From Antarcticimicrobium luteum (GTDB lineage Bacteria; Pseudomonadota; Alphaproteobacteria; Rhodobacterales; Rhodobacteraceae), in the NCBI RefSeq assembly GCF_004358185.1, contig NZ_SMUV01000067.1:1-64000 (forward strand): a stretch of DNA of 64,000 bases, given 5' to 3'. Below the pieces are notes generated by a model. It was given only the letters and a program-made list of their open reading frames with translations. It was not told the origin of the DNA and searched no databases. A program made the position numbers and the translations under genes. Shown here in pieces: positions 33,600 through 43,088 of this stretch; position 1 is the first letter of the stretch, and each line of letters opens with the position of its first letter.

Positions 33600-35159
33600 T
33601 TAGGATGGATCGGCGGCGGCGATCCCGAAACAGCGCACCGGATGCGACACGTTGCGCAGCACCGCCTCGCCCAACGGAATGCCGTCGGTGCATTCGGTGA
33701 CGAAATCCTCCGACACAACGATCGGGTAGCCGCTGGATTTGCCGTAATCGCCCAACCGGGCGGCGATGTTGGCCGCATGGCCGATAACGGTAAAGTCGAG
33801 CCGCTCCCGCGATCCGACATTGCCATAGGTGACACCTCCGTAGGCGATGCCTATCGCGCTTTCGCAACGCGGATGGTCGCCGTCATCGCCGGTCTCGGCC
33901 AGCGCGGCGACGATGCCGCGCGCCGAATCCATCGCCTGGGCCCTTGCGATCGTCGAATCGTCGCCGGCGGGAAAGACGGCAAGCACGGCGTCGCCGATGA
34001 ACTTCAGGACCTCACCGCCGTTGTCCTGCACGATGCCCGACACCGTGTCGAAGAATTGGTTGAGCAGCGTGATGTAGGAATGCCGCCCCAGGCTTTCCTC
34101 CAATCGCGTCGATCCGCGCAGATCGCAGAACATGATGGCGGCGTCGATCTCATCGCCATCGCCACGCCGGATCTGGCCGCCCAGCACCCGCGCCCCGGTG
34201 CGCTTGCCGACATAGGTTTCCAGCAATGCCTGAGCGGTCTCTTTCTGGCGGAACACCTCGTAGAACCGGCTGATAACGGCGGCGCATTCGAACACCTGGC
34301 CGAGGTTGGCGGTGGTAAAGCCTTCCGGATGATCGCTGGTCAGGGTCAAAACGTTGATGCTCCCGTCGGAGAACGGCAGCGGCATCGCCACGTAGTCGGT
34401 GGCGCCCTGTGCGCGCAGGTCTTGCAGGATTGGAAAGCTGATGGTGTAATTCGGAACGTCCAGCCGCTGGCGCACGCCGCCGCGCCCCTCGGCCACATGC
34501 CGTAGCGGGCTCTGTTCATACGCGTCGGCGCCGTGCAACTCGTAGGTGGGGGCAAAGGTGGTGATCTCCTCCTCGCCGTTCGTCCAGACATATATCTTGC
34601 CGACGATCTGCGGATGCAGCGACCAGATCAGAACGCTCAACCGCGACACGGGTATGCCGCCGCGCCGCATCTGCAGCGCCAAGGCGCGGGTGAACGCCTC
34701 GGGACCGGTCTCTTCCGAGGCGCTGCGCATCAACCAGTCGACCAGGGGGCCGGCGACATGGTGGTCATCCTCCACCTGCAGGACGTTCTCGCCGAGGTCG
34801 AGGTCGGTATAAGCGTCGGGCATGAAGGCGACATAGCCCTCCACGCCGGCACTTTCCGGCAAGCTGTCTTCATAGCTCCAGACCGCGTTGGCGATCCGGT
34901 CGCCGCCAACGGTGATGTCGCGGTAACTCGCCGTGCCCTTGAAGGGGCAGAAGGTCTGCAGCGAAACCGGCTCGGACAGCGGAACCCGCAGGTCTTCACG
35001 CGGAAAGTAGATCGAGGGCGACAGCCCGGTTTCGAACATCACGCGGGCGCGGGTGCTTGTGGCCAGCAGAACGCCGTCGCGCCAAACGGACACCGGCCCC
35101 TTCAGCGTTTGTACATCTATGCCGTACTCTCCGACATGCGATGGAACGTGGACGTTCAC
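33600..35159 (-). CDS. DUF427 domain fused to class III adenylate cyclase
   Basis: 519 residues. Residues about 15-120 match DUF427 (VWRDGVLLATSTRARVMFET, then CPFKGTASY and NAVWSYEDSLPE). A middle region (about 140-325, WSLHPQIVGKIYVW) resembles the sensor part of rhizobial-type cyclases. From about 341 is a class III cyclase: metal Asp in FCDLRGST, Lys and Asp in LKFIGDAVLAVF, purine-specifying Thr in DFTVIG, and Asn/Arg in ANIAARL, all present, so it is probably active on ATP. GTG at 35159 is chosen for the AGGGGGAG site upstream. It follows the membrane winged-helix gene by 86 bases on the same strand. Confidence 0.83.
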   Translation of the reverse strand: MNVHVPSHVGEYGIDVQTLKGPVSVWRDGVLLATSTRARVMFETGLSPSIYFPREDLRVPLSEPVSLQTFCPFKGTASYRDITVGGDRIANAVWSYEDSLPESAGVEGYVAFMPDAYTDLDLGENVLQVEDDHHVAGPLVDWLMRSASEETGPEAFTRALALQMRRGGIPVSRLSVLIWSLHPQIVGKIYVWTNGEEEITTFAPTYELHGADAYEQSPLRHVAEGRGGVRQRLDVPNYTISFPILQDLRAQGATDYVAMPLPFSDGSINVLTLTSDHPEGFTTANLGQVFECAAVISRFYEVFRQKETAQALLETYVGKRTGARVLGGQIRRGDGDEIDAAIMFCDLRGSTRLEESLGRHSYITLLNQFFDTVSGIVQDNGGEVLKFIGDAVLAVFPAGDDSTIARAQAMDSARGIVAALAETGDDGDHPRCESAIGIAYGGVTYGNVGSRERLDFTVIGHAANIAARLGDYGKSSGYPIVVSEDFVTECTDGIPLGEAVLRNVSHPVRCFGIAAADPS

Positions 35160-35245
35160 CCGATCTCCCCCTGATGCTCCGCCAACATGGGACATGGACG
35201 CTCGGTTTCCAAGGGCGGGGTCCCGATGCGATTGCCCCCGGGGAC

Positions 35246-35947
35246 TCACACCATCCGGATCACATCCTTTTCGATCGCCAGCATGTATCCCCGCCGCGCG
35301 ATGTTCTTGACCAGAAGCTCGCTCACCATCTGGTTGCCCAGCGTATCGCGCAGCCGCTTGATCCGCGTTGCCCCGGCGGCCTCCTCGCAATCGGAGGCAT
35401 CGCGGCCCGAGATGGTCGCTTCGATCTCCGCCCCTGACAGAACCTCGTCATCCAGCCGCGCCTCGGCCAGAACCGACAGCGTCTCCATCGCCGCCGCGGT
35501 CAGCTTGAAGTCCATGTTGTTGAGATAGACGGTGTTCTCTTCCCGACTGATCAGCAGCGAGTTGACCTGGATACCGGCCCGTTCGATCTGCGCCATGCGC
35601 CGGTTGAGGCCAGCCAGCAGCACCAGGAACACCAGGGCGGCCACCATCATCGCGGTGGCAAAGACCAGCAGCACAAAGATGACCATGCGGTAGCTGGCCA
35701 GCGTGTCGGCAAAGGCGGTGCCCGACTGCGCGAGGATCTCCAGCAGCTTGATCTCGGTGCCGGTGGTCAGGTCGCTTTCGACGAACAGCCGCTCGACCCG
35801 CGCGTTGAAGGCATTGGCGTCCGGCAGGGTCAGCAGCAGGACCAGCCCGGCCCCCGCCAGAATCGCCACGATCGCCGCGATTCCGAAACCGACGATGCGG
35901 GTCCCTGCCCGCCGCGAGTCAGAACCGGAGATAGAAGCGTCCGGCAT
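35246..35947 (-). CDS. Membrane protein with C-terminal OmpR-type winged-helix-like domain
   Basis: 233 residues. Two membrane helices (about 19-40 and 87-110) enclose a periplasmic loop of about 45 residues. The C-terminal 110 residues contain a pattern like a trans_reg_C DNA-binding domain: FKLTAAAMETLSVLAE, then RIKRLRDTLG and ARRGYML. ToxR/CadC proteins have the winged helix at the N-terminus with one transmembrane helix; here the order is reversed. DNA binding is inferred from the pattern, not shown. Precedes the DUF427-cyclase gene; its 5' end overlaps the upstream small gene by 29 bases. Confidence 0.65.
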   Translation of the reverse strand: MPDASISGSDSRRAGTRIVGFGIAAIVAILAGAGLVLLLTLPDANAFNARVERLFVESDLTTGTEIKLLEILAQSGTAFADTLASYRMVIFVLLVFATAMMVAALVFLVLLAGLNRRMAQIERAGIQVNSLLISREENTVYLNNMDFKLTAAAMETLSVLAEARLDDEVLSGAEIEATISGRDASDCEEAAGATRIKRLRDTLGNQMVSELLVKNIARRGYMLAIEKDVIRMV

Positions 35948-36221
35948 TGGCCTTCCTTCCTTCCAGCCCTTCGGGGCCGAACACTGACATGACGTTCAGC
36001 AAGGTCCAGCCGTTCTGTTGCAGACGGGCCGAAACCTCGGCCCGCGCCGATTGGCGGTCGCAGCCGCCGTTCAATTGCATCACGCCGTAATGCAGCTTCA
36101 GCGGGTTGTCGCGCTTGGCCTTGTAATCGGCAAAGCACCCGGCGGCCGAGGCCGGTACGGCCGACACGGCAGCCGCCGCGAGACCGGTAACAAGGGCGAG
36201 TGAGAGCAGGATCTGTTTCAT
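35919..36221 (-). CDS. Small secreted protein of unknown function
   Basis: 100 residues with a signal peptide ending near PASA-AG (residue 26) and a 74-residue mature part with two cysteines (AAGCFADYK, LNGGCDRQS). The mature sequence QSARAEVSARLQQNGWTLLNVMSVFG looks like a small folded domain. Not recognised as a named family. Overlaps the following membrane winged-helix gene by 29 bases in another frame, suggesting coupling. Confidence 0.7.
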   Translation of the reverse strand: MKQILLSLALVTGLAAAAVSAVPASAAGCFADYKAKRDNPLKLHYGVMQLNGGCDRQSARAEVSARLQQNGWTLLNVMSVFGPEGLEGRKANAGRFYLRF

Positions 36222-36407
36222 GGGGCCATCCTGACCGCAGCGCGCCGGTTATTCAATAACCACAGGGCTTTGCCGCGGCTGTCATTCGATAACAACGGGC
36301 CGTTATTGCCTGTCCGGGCGCCGCGGGCCGAGGGTGGATGCATCACCGCCACGGGCTGCAACAGCCGCCGGCACCGAAACGGATCGCAATCACGAAAGGA
36401 TCCCTCC

Positions 36408-36812
36408 ATGACCCGCAAGGTTTTCTCGCACCGCTCCTTCATCGCCCTGGTCTCCGGCCTCGCGCTGGCGGTGGCCATCACCGGCGCAACCGCCGCCCCG
36501 GCCCGCGCCGACAATGACGCCGCACGCATCTTTGCCGGGCTTGTCGGGCTTGCCATCATCGGCGCCGCCATCGAGGACAGCCGCAACGACCGTACAACCG
36601 TCGTCCAGCAGCGCCGGGTGGTGGTGCACCAGCCGCCGCAGCATGTCTATCAGCCGCAACCCCGGACCTACTATCAGCCGCCGCACCGCTACCAGCATGT
36701 CTATCAGCAGCCGCGCCCGCGCTACTACGCGCCGCAGCCGCCCCGGCGCGAGGTGACCAAGATCGTCAACAAGAAGGTCGTCAACAAGCGCATCGTGCAC
36801 GTCCACCGCTGA
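36408..36812 (+). CDS. Secreted Gln/Pro/Tyr-rich protein
   Basis: 134 residues: signal peptide to about residue 35 (ARA-DN), a short hydrophobic segment (IFAGLVGLAIIGAAIED), then a low-complexity tail with repeated HVYQPQPRTYYQPP-like units (residues about 60-115) and a basic end (KIVNKKVVNKRIVHVHR). Related to Rhodobacterales periplasmic or surface hypothetical proteins. The tail suggests a flexible, possibly outer-membrane or peptidoglycan-associated protein; function unknown. A strong terminator follows 28 bases after the stop. Confidence 0.8.
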   Translation: MTRKVFSHRSFIALVSGLALAVAITGATAAPARADNDAARIFAGLVGLAIIGAAIEDSRNDRTTVVQQRRVVVHQPPQHVYQPQPRTYYQPPHRYQHVYQQPRPRYYAPQPPRREVTKIVNKKVVNKRIVHVHR

Positions 36813-36840
36813 CGCCGGCCAGACAGACAGCAAATTCGAT

Positions 36841-36869
36841 AGGGCGGCCCCGTGGCCGCCCTTTTTTTC
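36841..36869 (+). terminator. Rho-independent terminator
   Basis: Nine-base stem AGGGCGGCC (36841-36849) with GGCCGCCCT (36854-36862), loop CCGT, followed by seven T. Ends the secreted-protein unit. Confidence 0.9.
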
Positions 36870-37066
36870 AACCCGGGGGAGTTGCAACCGGCGCGGCGAT
36901 CGCATTCTATGCAGCCATCCTGATCCGGACAGGACCCCGCTTGGCTGCCGCGCCTCACCTGGCGCCCCAGCGGGGCCGCGCGCGACACCGTACGCGACCG
37001 ACGCCACCCCCGACCGGGGCGGCGCGGGGGCCTGCCCGTTCAACCTCGACATGCATGGGCCGCGCA

Positions 37067-38329
37067 ATGAAACCCAAGATTCTGACCACTCTGAAAACCT
37101 ATACGATGCCGGATTTCGGCACCGACGTGCTGGCGGGCATTACCGTGGCGATGGTGGCGCTGCCGCTGAGCCTGGCCATCGCCATCGCCTCGGGGGCCGA
37201 TCCGGCCACCGGGCTGGTCACCGCGATTGTCGCGGGGTTTCTGATTTCCGCCTTCGGCGGCAGCCGGGTGCAGATCGGCGGGCCAACCGGCGCCTTTATC
37301 GTGGTGGTCTATGGGGTGATCGCGGATCACGGCTATGACGGGCTGGTGCTGGCCACCCTGATGGCCGGGATGATTCTGCTGATCGCCGGCTATCTGCGTG
37401 CGGGAAACCTGATCGCCTATGTGCCCGAGCCGGTGATCAACGGGTTCACCATCGGCATCGGGGTGATCATCGGCACCAGCCAGCTGAAGGATTTCTTCGG
37501 CCTCTCGATGGAGGAGGTGCCGGCGGATTTCGTCGAGAAGATCCCGGCGCTCTGGGCCGCGCGCGACACGGCGGGATGGGAAAGCTTCGGCATCGGCCTC
37601 TTCACCTTGTTCGCGATCGTCGCGCTGCGGCGGCTGTTCCCGCGCTTTCCGGGGCTGATCGTGGCGGTTGGGGCGGGCTCGGCCATCGCCGCCCTGCTGA
37701 CCCTGCCGGTGGATTCGATCTTTTCCCGGTTTGGCGCGCTGCCCGATACCCTGCCGATGCCGTCACTGCCCGATCTGTCCTATTCCCGGGTGATCGAGTT
37801 GTTGCCCTCGGCCGCCGTGATCGCCTTTCTCGCCGGGGTGGAATCGCTGCTTTCGGCGATGGTGTCGGACCGGATGATCGGCGGTCAGCACCGCCCCAAT
37901 GCCGAGATCCGGGCGCAGGGCCTGGCCAACATCGGCTCGGCGCTGTTCGGCGGGCTGCCCGCGACCGGCGCCATCGCCCGCACAGCCACCAATGTGCGCG
38001 CCGGCGGCAAGACGCCGGTGGCCGGGCTGGTGCATGCGCTGACCATCCTAGCGGTGATGATGCTGGCCGCGCCGCTGGCGGGGTATCTGGCGATGCCGGC
38101 GCTTGCCGCGCTGCTGATGCTGACCGCCTGGAACATGAGCGAGCCGGACAAATGGCGCATCTACATGCGGGCGCGGGTGTCCGACCGGGTGCTGCTTTTG
38201 CTGACGCTGGTGCTGACCGTGATGACCGATCTGACCGTGGCGATTGGCGTCGGTGTTGCGGTGGGCCTCGCCCTGCGCTTGCGCCGGCGCAAGGTGCCGC
38301 CGGCCGAATGGCACACGCCGGACCGCTGA
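37067..38329 (+). CDS. SulP-family anion transporter without STAS domain
   Basis: 420 residues with 10-12 hydrophobic helices of the SulP fold: DVLAGITVAMVALPLSLAIA, GGSRVQIGGPTGAFIVVVY (the substrate-site helix) and ALFGGLPATGAIARTATNVRAG. SulP proteins carry sulfate, bicarbonate or C4-dicarboxylates. The C-terminal STAS domain that most members have (about 100 residues) is absent; the protein ends after a basic cap. Starts at 37055 or 37067 are both possible and neither has a clear ribosome site. Substrate not deducible. Confidence 0.88.
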   Translation: MKPKILTTLKTYTMPDFGTDVLAGITVAMVALPLSLAIAIASGADPATGLVTAIVAGFLISAFGGSRVQIGGPTGAFIVVVYGVIADHGYDGLVLATLMAGMILLIAGYLRAGNLIAYVPEPVINGFTIGIGVIIGTSQLKDFFGLSMEEVPADFVEKIPALWAARDTAGWESFGIGLFTLFAIVALRRLFPRFPGLIVAVGAGSAIAALLTLPVDSIFSRFGALPDTLPMPSLPDLSYSRVIELLPSAAVIAFLAGVESLLSAMVSDRMIGGQHRPNAEIRAQGLANIGSALFGGLPATGAIARTATNVRAGGKTPVAGLVHALTILAVMMLAAPLAGYLAMPALAALLMLTAWNMSEPDKWRIYMRARVSDRVLLLLTLVLTVMTDLTVAIGVGVAVGLALRLRRRKVPPAEWHTPDR

Positions 38330-38333
38330 GCCC

Positions 38334-38366
38334 CCTTGCGCTGCCCCGCCCGCCGGGGCAGCAAGG
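38334..38366 (+). other. Stem-loop covering the rnhB ribosome site
   Basis: CTGCCCCG (38341-38348) pairs with CGGGGCAG (38354-38361), extended by CCTTG (38334-38338) with CAAGG (38362-38366). The latter includes the only plausible ribosome site, AAGGG at 38363-38367, five bases before the rnhB ATG. Could limit translation of rnhB. Confidence 0.45.
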
Positions 38367-38371
38367 GCGGC

Positions 38372-39002
38372 ATGAATAGCCCCGATTTCAGCCTTGAGCA
38401 GGAATTGCGCGCACAGGGACACCTGCGCGTCGCCGGTGTCGACGAGGTCGGCCGTGGCCCCATCGCGGGGCCGGTGACCGCCGCCGCCGTGATCCTGGAC
38501 CCGCAGGCGATCCCCGAGGGGCTCAACGATTCCAAGAAACTCACCGCGCGACGCCGCGAGGCGCTGGAACAGGCGCTGTGGGATTGCGCCGAGGTTGCCA
38601 TCGCCCACGCCAGCGTCGCTGAAATCGACGAGATCAACATCCTGCGCGCCAGCCATCTGGCGATGGAGCGCGCGGTCGCGGCGCTGGACCCGCCTCCCGA
38701 TTTCCTGCTGATCGACGGCAATATGATTCCCCGCGGGCTGACCCTGCCGGCCCGCGCCGTGGTGAAGGGCGATGCGATTTCGGTGTCGATTTCGGCGGCC
38801 TCGATCATGGCCAAGACCTGCCGCGACCGGCTGATGGTGGATTTGGCGCAACAGCATCCCGGCTATGGCTGGGAAACCAACGCGGGATACCCGTCGAAAA
38901 CCCACAAGGCGGCGCTCCGAAATCTCGGTGTCACCCCACACCATAGACGTTCATTCAAGCCGGTACACAATATCTTGTATCAAGATAATTCCATAAGTGA
39001 TT

Positions 39003-39004
<2 letters not shown>
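38372..39004 (+). CDS. rnhB: Ribonuclease HII
   Basis: 210 residues. Catalytic DEVGRGPIAGPV (Asp/Glu), LLIDGN and the later Asp/Glu residues (VKGDAISVSISAASIMAK) match RNase HII, which removes RNA from RNA-DNA hybrids and single ribonucleotides. ATG at 38372 follows the sulP stop by 42 bases; an earlier frame start lies at 38336 in the sulP 3' side. It precedes ccrM, a common alphaproteobacterial neighbourhood. Confidence 0.95.
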
Positions 39005-40200
<1,196 letters not shown>

Positions 40201-40272
40201 AACCCCTGACAAGCCCGGAATGACCGCCGGTGCCCGCAGCCGATCTTCGGCCATGCGCAAGGCACCGCACCT

Positions 40273-40301
40273 TGCCCCGCCTGTCTGGCGGGGCATTTTT
40301 T
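40273..40301 (+). terminator. Rho-independent terminator after ccrM
   Basis: Nine-base stem TGCCCCGCC (40273-40281) with GGCGGGGCA (40287-40295), five-base loop, then six T. About 70 bases after the ccrM stop. Confidence 0.88.
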
Positions 40302-40479
40302 CCATAGCCTGCCGGCGCTGTCCGGCGGCGGTTCTGGTCTCATTCCGGTCGGCGCGGGGCGCGCCGGTGGCCGGTCCACACCGCTCACCACGCGCCTTTT
40401 CGCCATGCACCCCTGCCGTTTCGGGCGCAGGGCGGCTAAAGAAGGGGTATCCGCTTCACCATCCACGGGGACGCAGCAG

Positions 40480-41868
40480 ATGACGGACAGCGCAGGCAGC
40501 CGGTTGCGATCACCGCGCGCGATCATGGCCGACCTCGATCCGGCCGCCGACAAGCCCAGCAAATACACAGAGGCCGCGCTGCGGCGGCACAAGCGCGAGG
40601 GGCTGGAGCTGGCGGTGCGGGCCCGCTGGGTCGCCATGGCGGTGATCGCGGTCTTGCTGGTCGGTCTCAATCCGCAGTGGGAGGTCCTGTATTATCACGC
40701 CATTCTGGGTCTGTTGGCGGTGAACGGCTGGCTGATCCAGCGGGTCGGGCGGGTCGGCCAGTCGCGCGCCGAACTGGTGCTGATCTTTGCCGATCTGGCG
40801 ATCATGACCCTGGGCATGGTGTTGCCCAACCCGCTGAGCGATGACAGCCTGCCGCTGGCGATGCAGTACCGCTATGGCAATTTCATCTATTTCTTCGTGA
40901 TCCTGGCCGCCGGCACGCTGGCCTTTTCCTGGCGCACCGTCATCGCCATCGGCACCTGGACCGCTATCATGTGGACCGCGGCGCTACTCGCCGCCTGGTG
41001 GCTGGTCATCCCGGTGCCCGAGCTTTCGGCGGCCGCGCAACGCGCCTTTGCCGGGCAGCCCGATCTGGCCGCCTGGCTCGATCCCAACGGGTTTCAGGTG
41101 CGGCTGCGGATGCAGGAGGTCGTGGTCTTTCTGATCGTCGCGGTCACGCTGGGGTTCTCCTCGCGCCGGTTCAACCGGCTGCTGGTGGACAATGCGGCGC
41201 TGGAACGCGAACGCGCCAACCTGTCGCGCTATTTCTCGCCCAATGTGGTCGACGAGCTGTCGCAGAACGACGAGCCGCTGAAACAGGTGCGCCGGCAGGA
41301 AATCGCGGTGCTTTTCATCGATATCATCGACTTCACCCGTTTCACCGCCGACCGCGATCCCTATCACGTGATCGAAGCGCTGCGCGGCTTTCACGCCAGG
41401 ATGGAGGCCGAGGTGTTCCGCCATAACGGCACGCTCGACAAATATCTGGGCGACGGGCTGATGGCGACCTTCGGCACGCCGCTGGCAGGCGAGACGGACG
41501 CGACCAATGCGCTCGATTGCGCCCGCGCCATGATCCGGGTGATGGACGCCTGGAACGTCGAGCGCCGCCGCATGGGCGAGCCCGAAATCCGCGCCGGCAT
41601 CGGCGTGCATTACGGCACCGCCGTTCTCGGCGACATCGGCGTCAACCGGCTGGAATTCGCTGTGATCGGCACCTCGGTGAACGTCGCCAGCCGGCTGGAG
41701 ACGCTCAGCCGCCCGCTTTCGGCCCGACTGGTGATCAGCGACGCCCTGCGCGCCCGCGTCCTGGAAGAGACCGAAGACCCCGGCGATAGGCTGGTGGGGC
41801 TCACCCGCCGCCCCGACCAGACCATTCGCGGGATCGGGGAAAAGATGACGATCTGGACGCTGGAGTAA
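40480..41868 (+). CDS. Membrane-bound class III adenylate/guanylate cyclase
   Basis: 462 residues. The N-terminal half has five or six hydrophobic helices (from about residue 45 to 220), followed by an amphipathic linker (ALERERANLSRYFSPNVVDEL) and a cyclase domain (about 275-450). Metal Asp in FIDIIDFT, Lys/Asp in LDKYLGDGLMATF and Asn/Arg in VNVASRLE are present. The purine-specifying position, usually Asp or Thr, is Ala in EFAVIG, so substrate specificity is uncertain. ATG at 40480 has CGGGG a few bases upstream. Convergent with alkB, ten bases apart. Confidence 0.87.
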   Translation: MTDSAGSRLRSPRAIMADLDPAADKPSKYTEAALRRHKREGLELAVRARWVAMAVIAVLLVGLNPQWEVLYYHAILGLLAVNGWLIQRVGRVGQSRAELVLIFADLAIMTLGMVLPNPLSDDSLPLAMQYRYGNFIYFFVILAAGTLAFSWRTVIAIGTWTAIMWTAALLAAWWLVIPVPELSAAAQRAFAGQPDLAAWLDPNGFQVRLRMQEVVVFLIVAVTLGFSSRRFNRLLVDNAALERERANLSRYFSPNVVDELSQNDEPLKQVRRQEIAVLFIDIIDFTRFTADRDPYHVIEALRGFHARMEAEVFRHNGTLDKYLGDGLMATFGTPLAGETDATNALDCARAMIRVMDAWNVERRRMGEPEIRAGIGVHYGTAVLGDIGVNRLEFAVIGTSVNVASRLETLSRPLSARLVISDALRARVLEETEDPGDRLVGLTRRPDQTIRGIGEKMTIWTLE

Positions 41869-41878
41869 GCCCCGGGGC

Positions 41879-43021
41879 TCAAACGCTCCCCTTCGGCAAC
41901 GGGTTGGCAGCCCTGGCATAGGGCGTCCAGTCGGTGATTTCGGGGTAATACATCGCCCGCCAGTGGCGCACGCGCGGGTTCATCATCCGGCGCCACAGCG
42001 GCGGGATCATCGCCGCAACCGTCATGATCGGATAGCCATAGGGAAGCTGCGGTGCCTCGGCCGCGGCGTAATTCTGCAACAGCGGAAACCGCCTGTCGGG
42101 TTTGTAGTGATGGTCCGAATGGCGCTGGAGGTTGATCAGCAGCCAGTTCGACGCCTTTTGCGCCGCGTTCCAGGAATGCTGCGGCAGGACATGTTCGTAC
42201 CTGCCCTCGCCCAGGTGCTTCCGCGTCAGCCCATAGTGCTCGACGTAGTTGACCAGTTCCAGCTGCCAGACCGCCACGCCCGCCTGGATCAGGAACAGAC
42301 CCACCCCGGCCCAGCCGCCCAGCAGACCGGCCAGCGCCAGCATCGCCGCCTGAAGGCTCCAGTAACGCCAGAACGGGTTGGCCGTATCGGTCCAGGACCG
42401 CCCCTTGCGCGCCAGCCTAGCCTTTTCGGCGCGGAAGGCCGAGATCAGGCTTTCCCTCAGCACCCGCGGATAGAACCGGTGGAACCCCTCGTTGTAGCGT
42501 GCCGTGACCGGATCGCGCGGGGTGCCGACATAGCGGTGATGCACCAGCAGGTGCTCGGACCGGAAATGCGAATAGAGCACCATCGCCAGCAGCAGATCGC
42601 CCAACAGGCGCTCGGTCCGGTTCTTCTGGTGCATCAGTTCGTGGCTGTAGTTGATCCCGATGGTGCCGGTGATCACGCCGACGCCGAAAAACAGCACGAC
42701 CTTTTCCAGCACCGACAGATGCCCGCTGTGGGAAACGTACCAGATCATGCCGAACAGGGTCGCGGCCTGTAGCGGCACCCAGAGGCTGGTCAGGACCCGG
42801 TACCAGAACAAATCTTCCGCCGGCGTCTCCGGGTCCGCGTTTTCCAGGTTCAGCCCGGTCAGCCGGTCCAGCGCGGCGAACAGGTACCAGGTGATCAGCG
42901 GCAAAAGGATCACCGTCCAGCCGCCCTGAACCGCGCCCAGCCAGGCGACGGGGATCAGCAGGAACGAGATCCAGAAGGGCAGCGCACTCTGCCAGCGGGC
43001 CAGCTTTTCGGCGGGGATCAT
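41879..43021 (-). CDS. alkB: Alkane 1-monooxygenase AlkB family
   Basis: 380 residues with six hydrophobic helices and the eight-histidine boxes: HELMHQK (His127, His131), SEHLLVHHRY (His157, 161, 162), LQRHSDHH and NYVEHYGL. AlkB is a membrane di-iron hydroxylase of terminal alkane carbons, needing rubredoxin and reductase. The second box, normally EHNRGHH, has LLV in place of NRG. ATG at 43021 is chosen for GAGG ten bases upstream and the conserved start; the longer upstream frame is unlikely. No rubredoxin or rubredoxin reductase gene is adjacent. Confidence 0.93.
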   Translation of the reverse strand: MIPAEKLARWQSALPFWISFLLIPVAWLGAVQGGWTVILLPLITWYLFAALDRLTGLNLENADPETPAEDLFWYRVLTSLWVPLQAATLFGMIWYVSHSGHLSVLEKVVLFFGVGVITGTIGINYSHELMHQKNRTERLLGDLLLAMVLYSHFRSEHLLVHHRYVGTPRDPVTARYNEGFHRFYPRVLRESLISAFRAEKARLARKGRSWTDTANPFWRYWSLQAAMLALAGLLGGWAGVGLFLIQAGVAVWQLELVNYVEHYGLTRKHLGEGRYEHVLPQHSWNAAQKASNWLLINLQRHSDHHYKPDRRFPLLQNYAAAEAPQLPYGYPIMTVAAMIPPLWRRMMNPRVRHWRAMYYPEITDWTPYARAANPLPKGSV

Positions 43022-43088
43022 CGGCGACCTCGTCAGGTTGTACAAAACAAAGGCGATTCTACCCAATCCGCGGCGCTTTGCCCATGGG

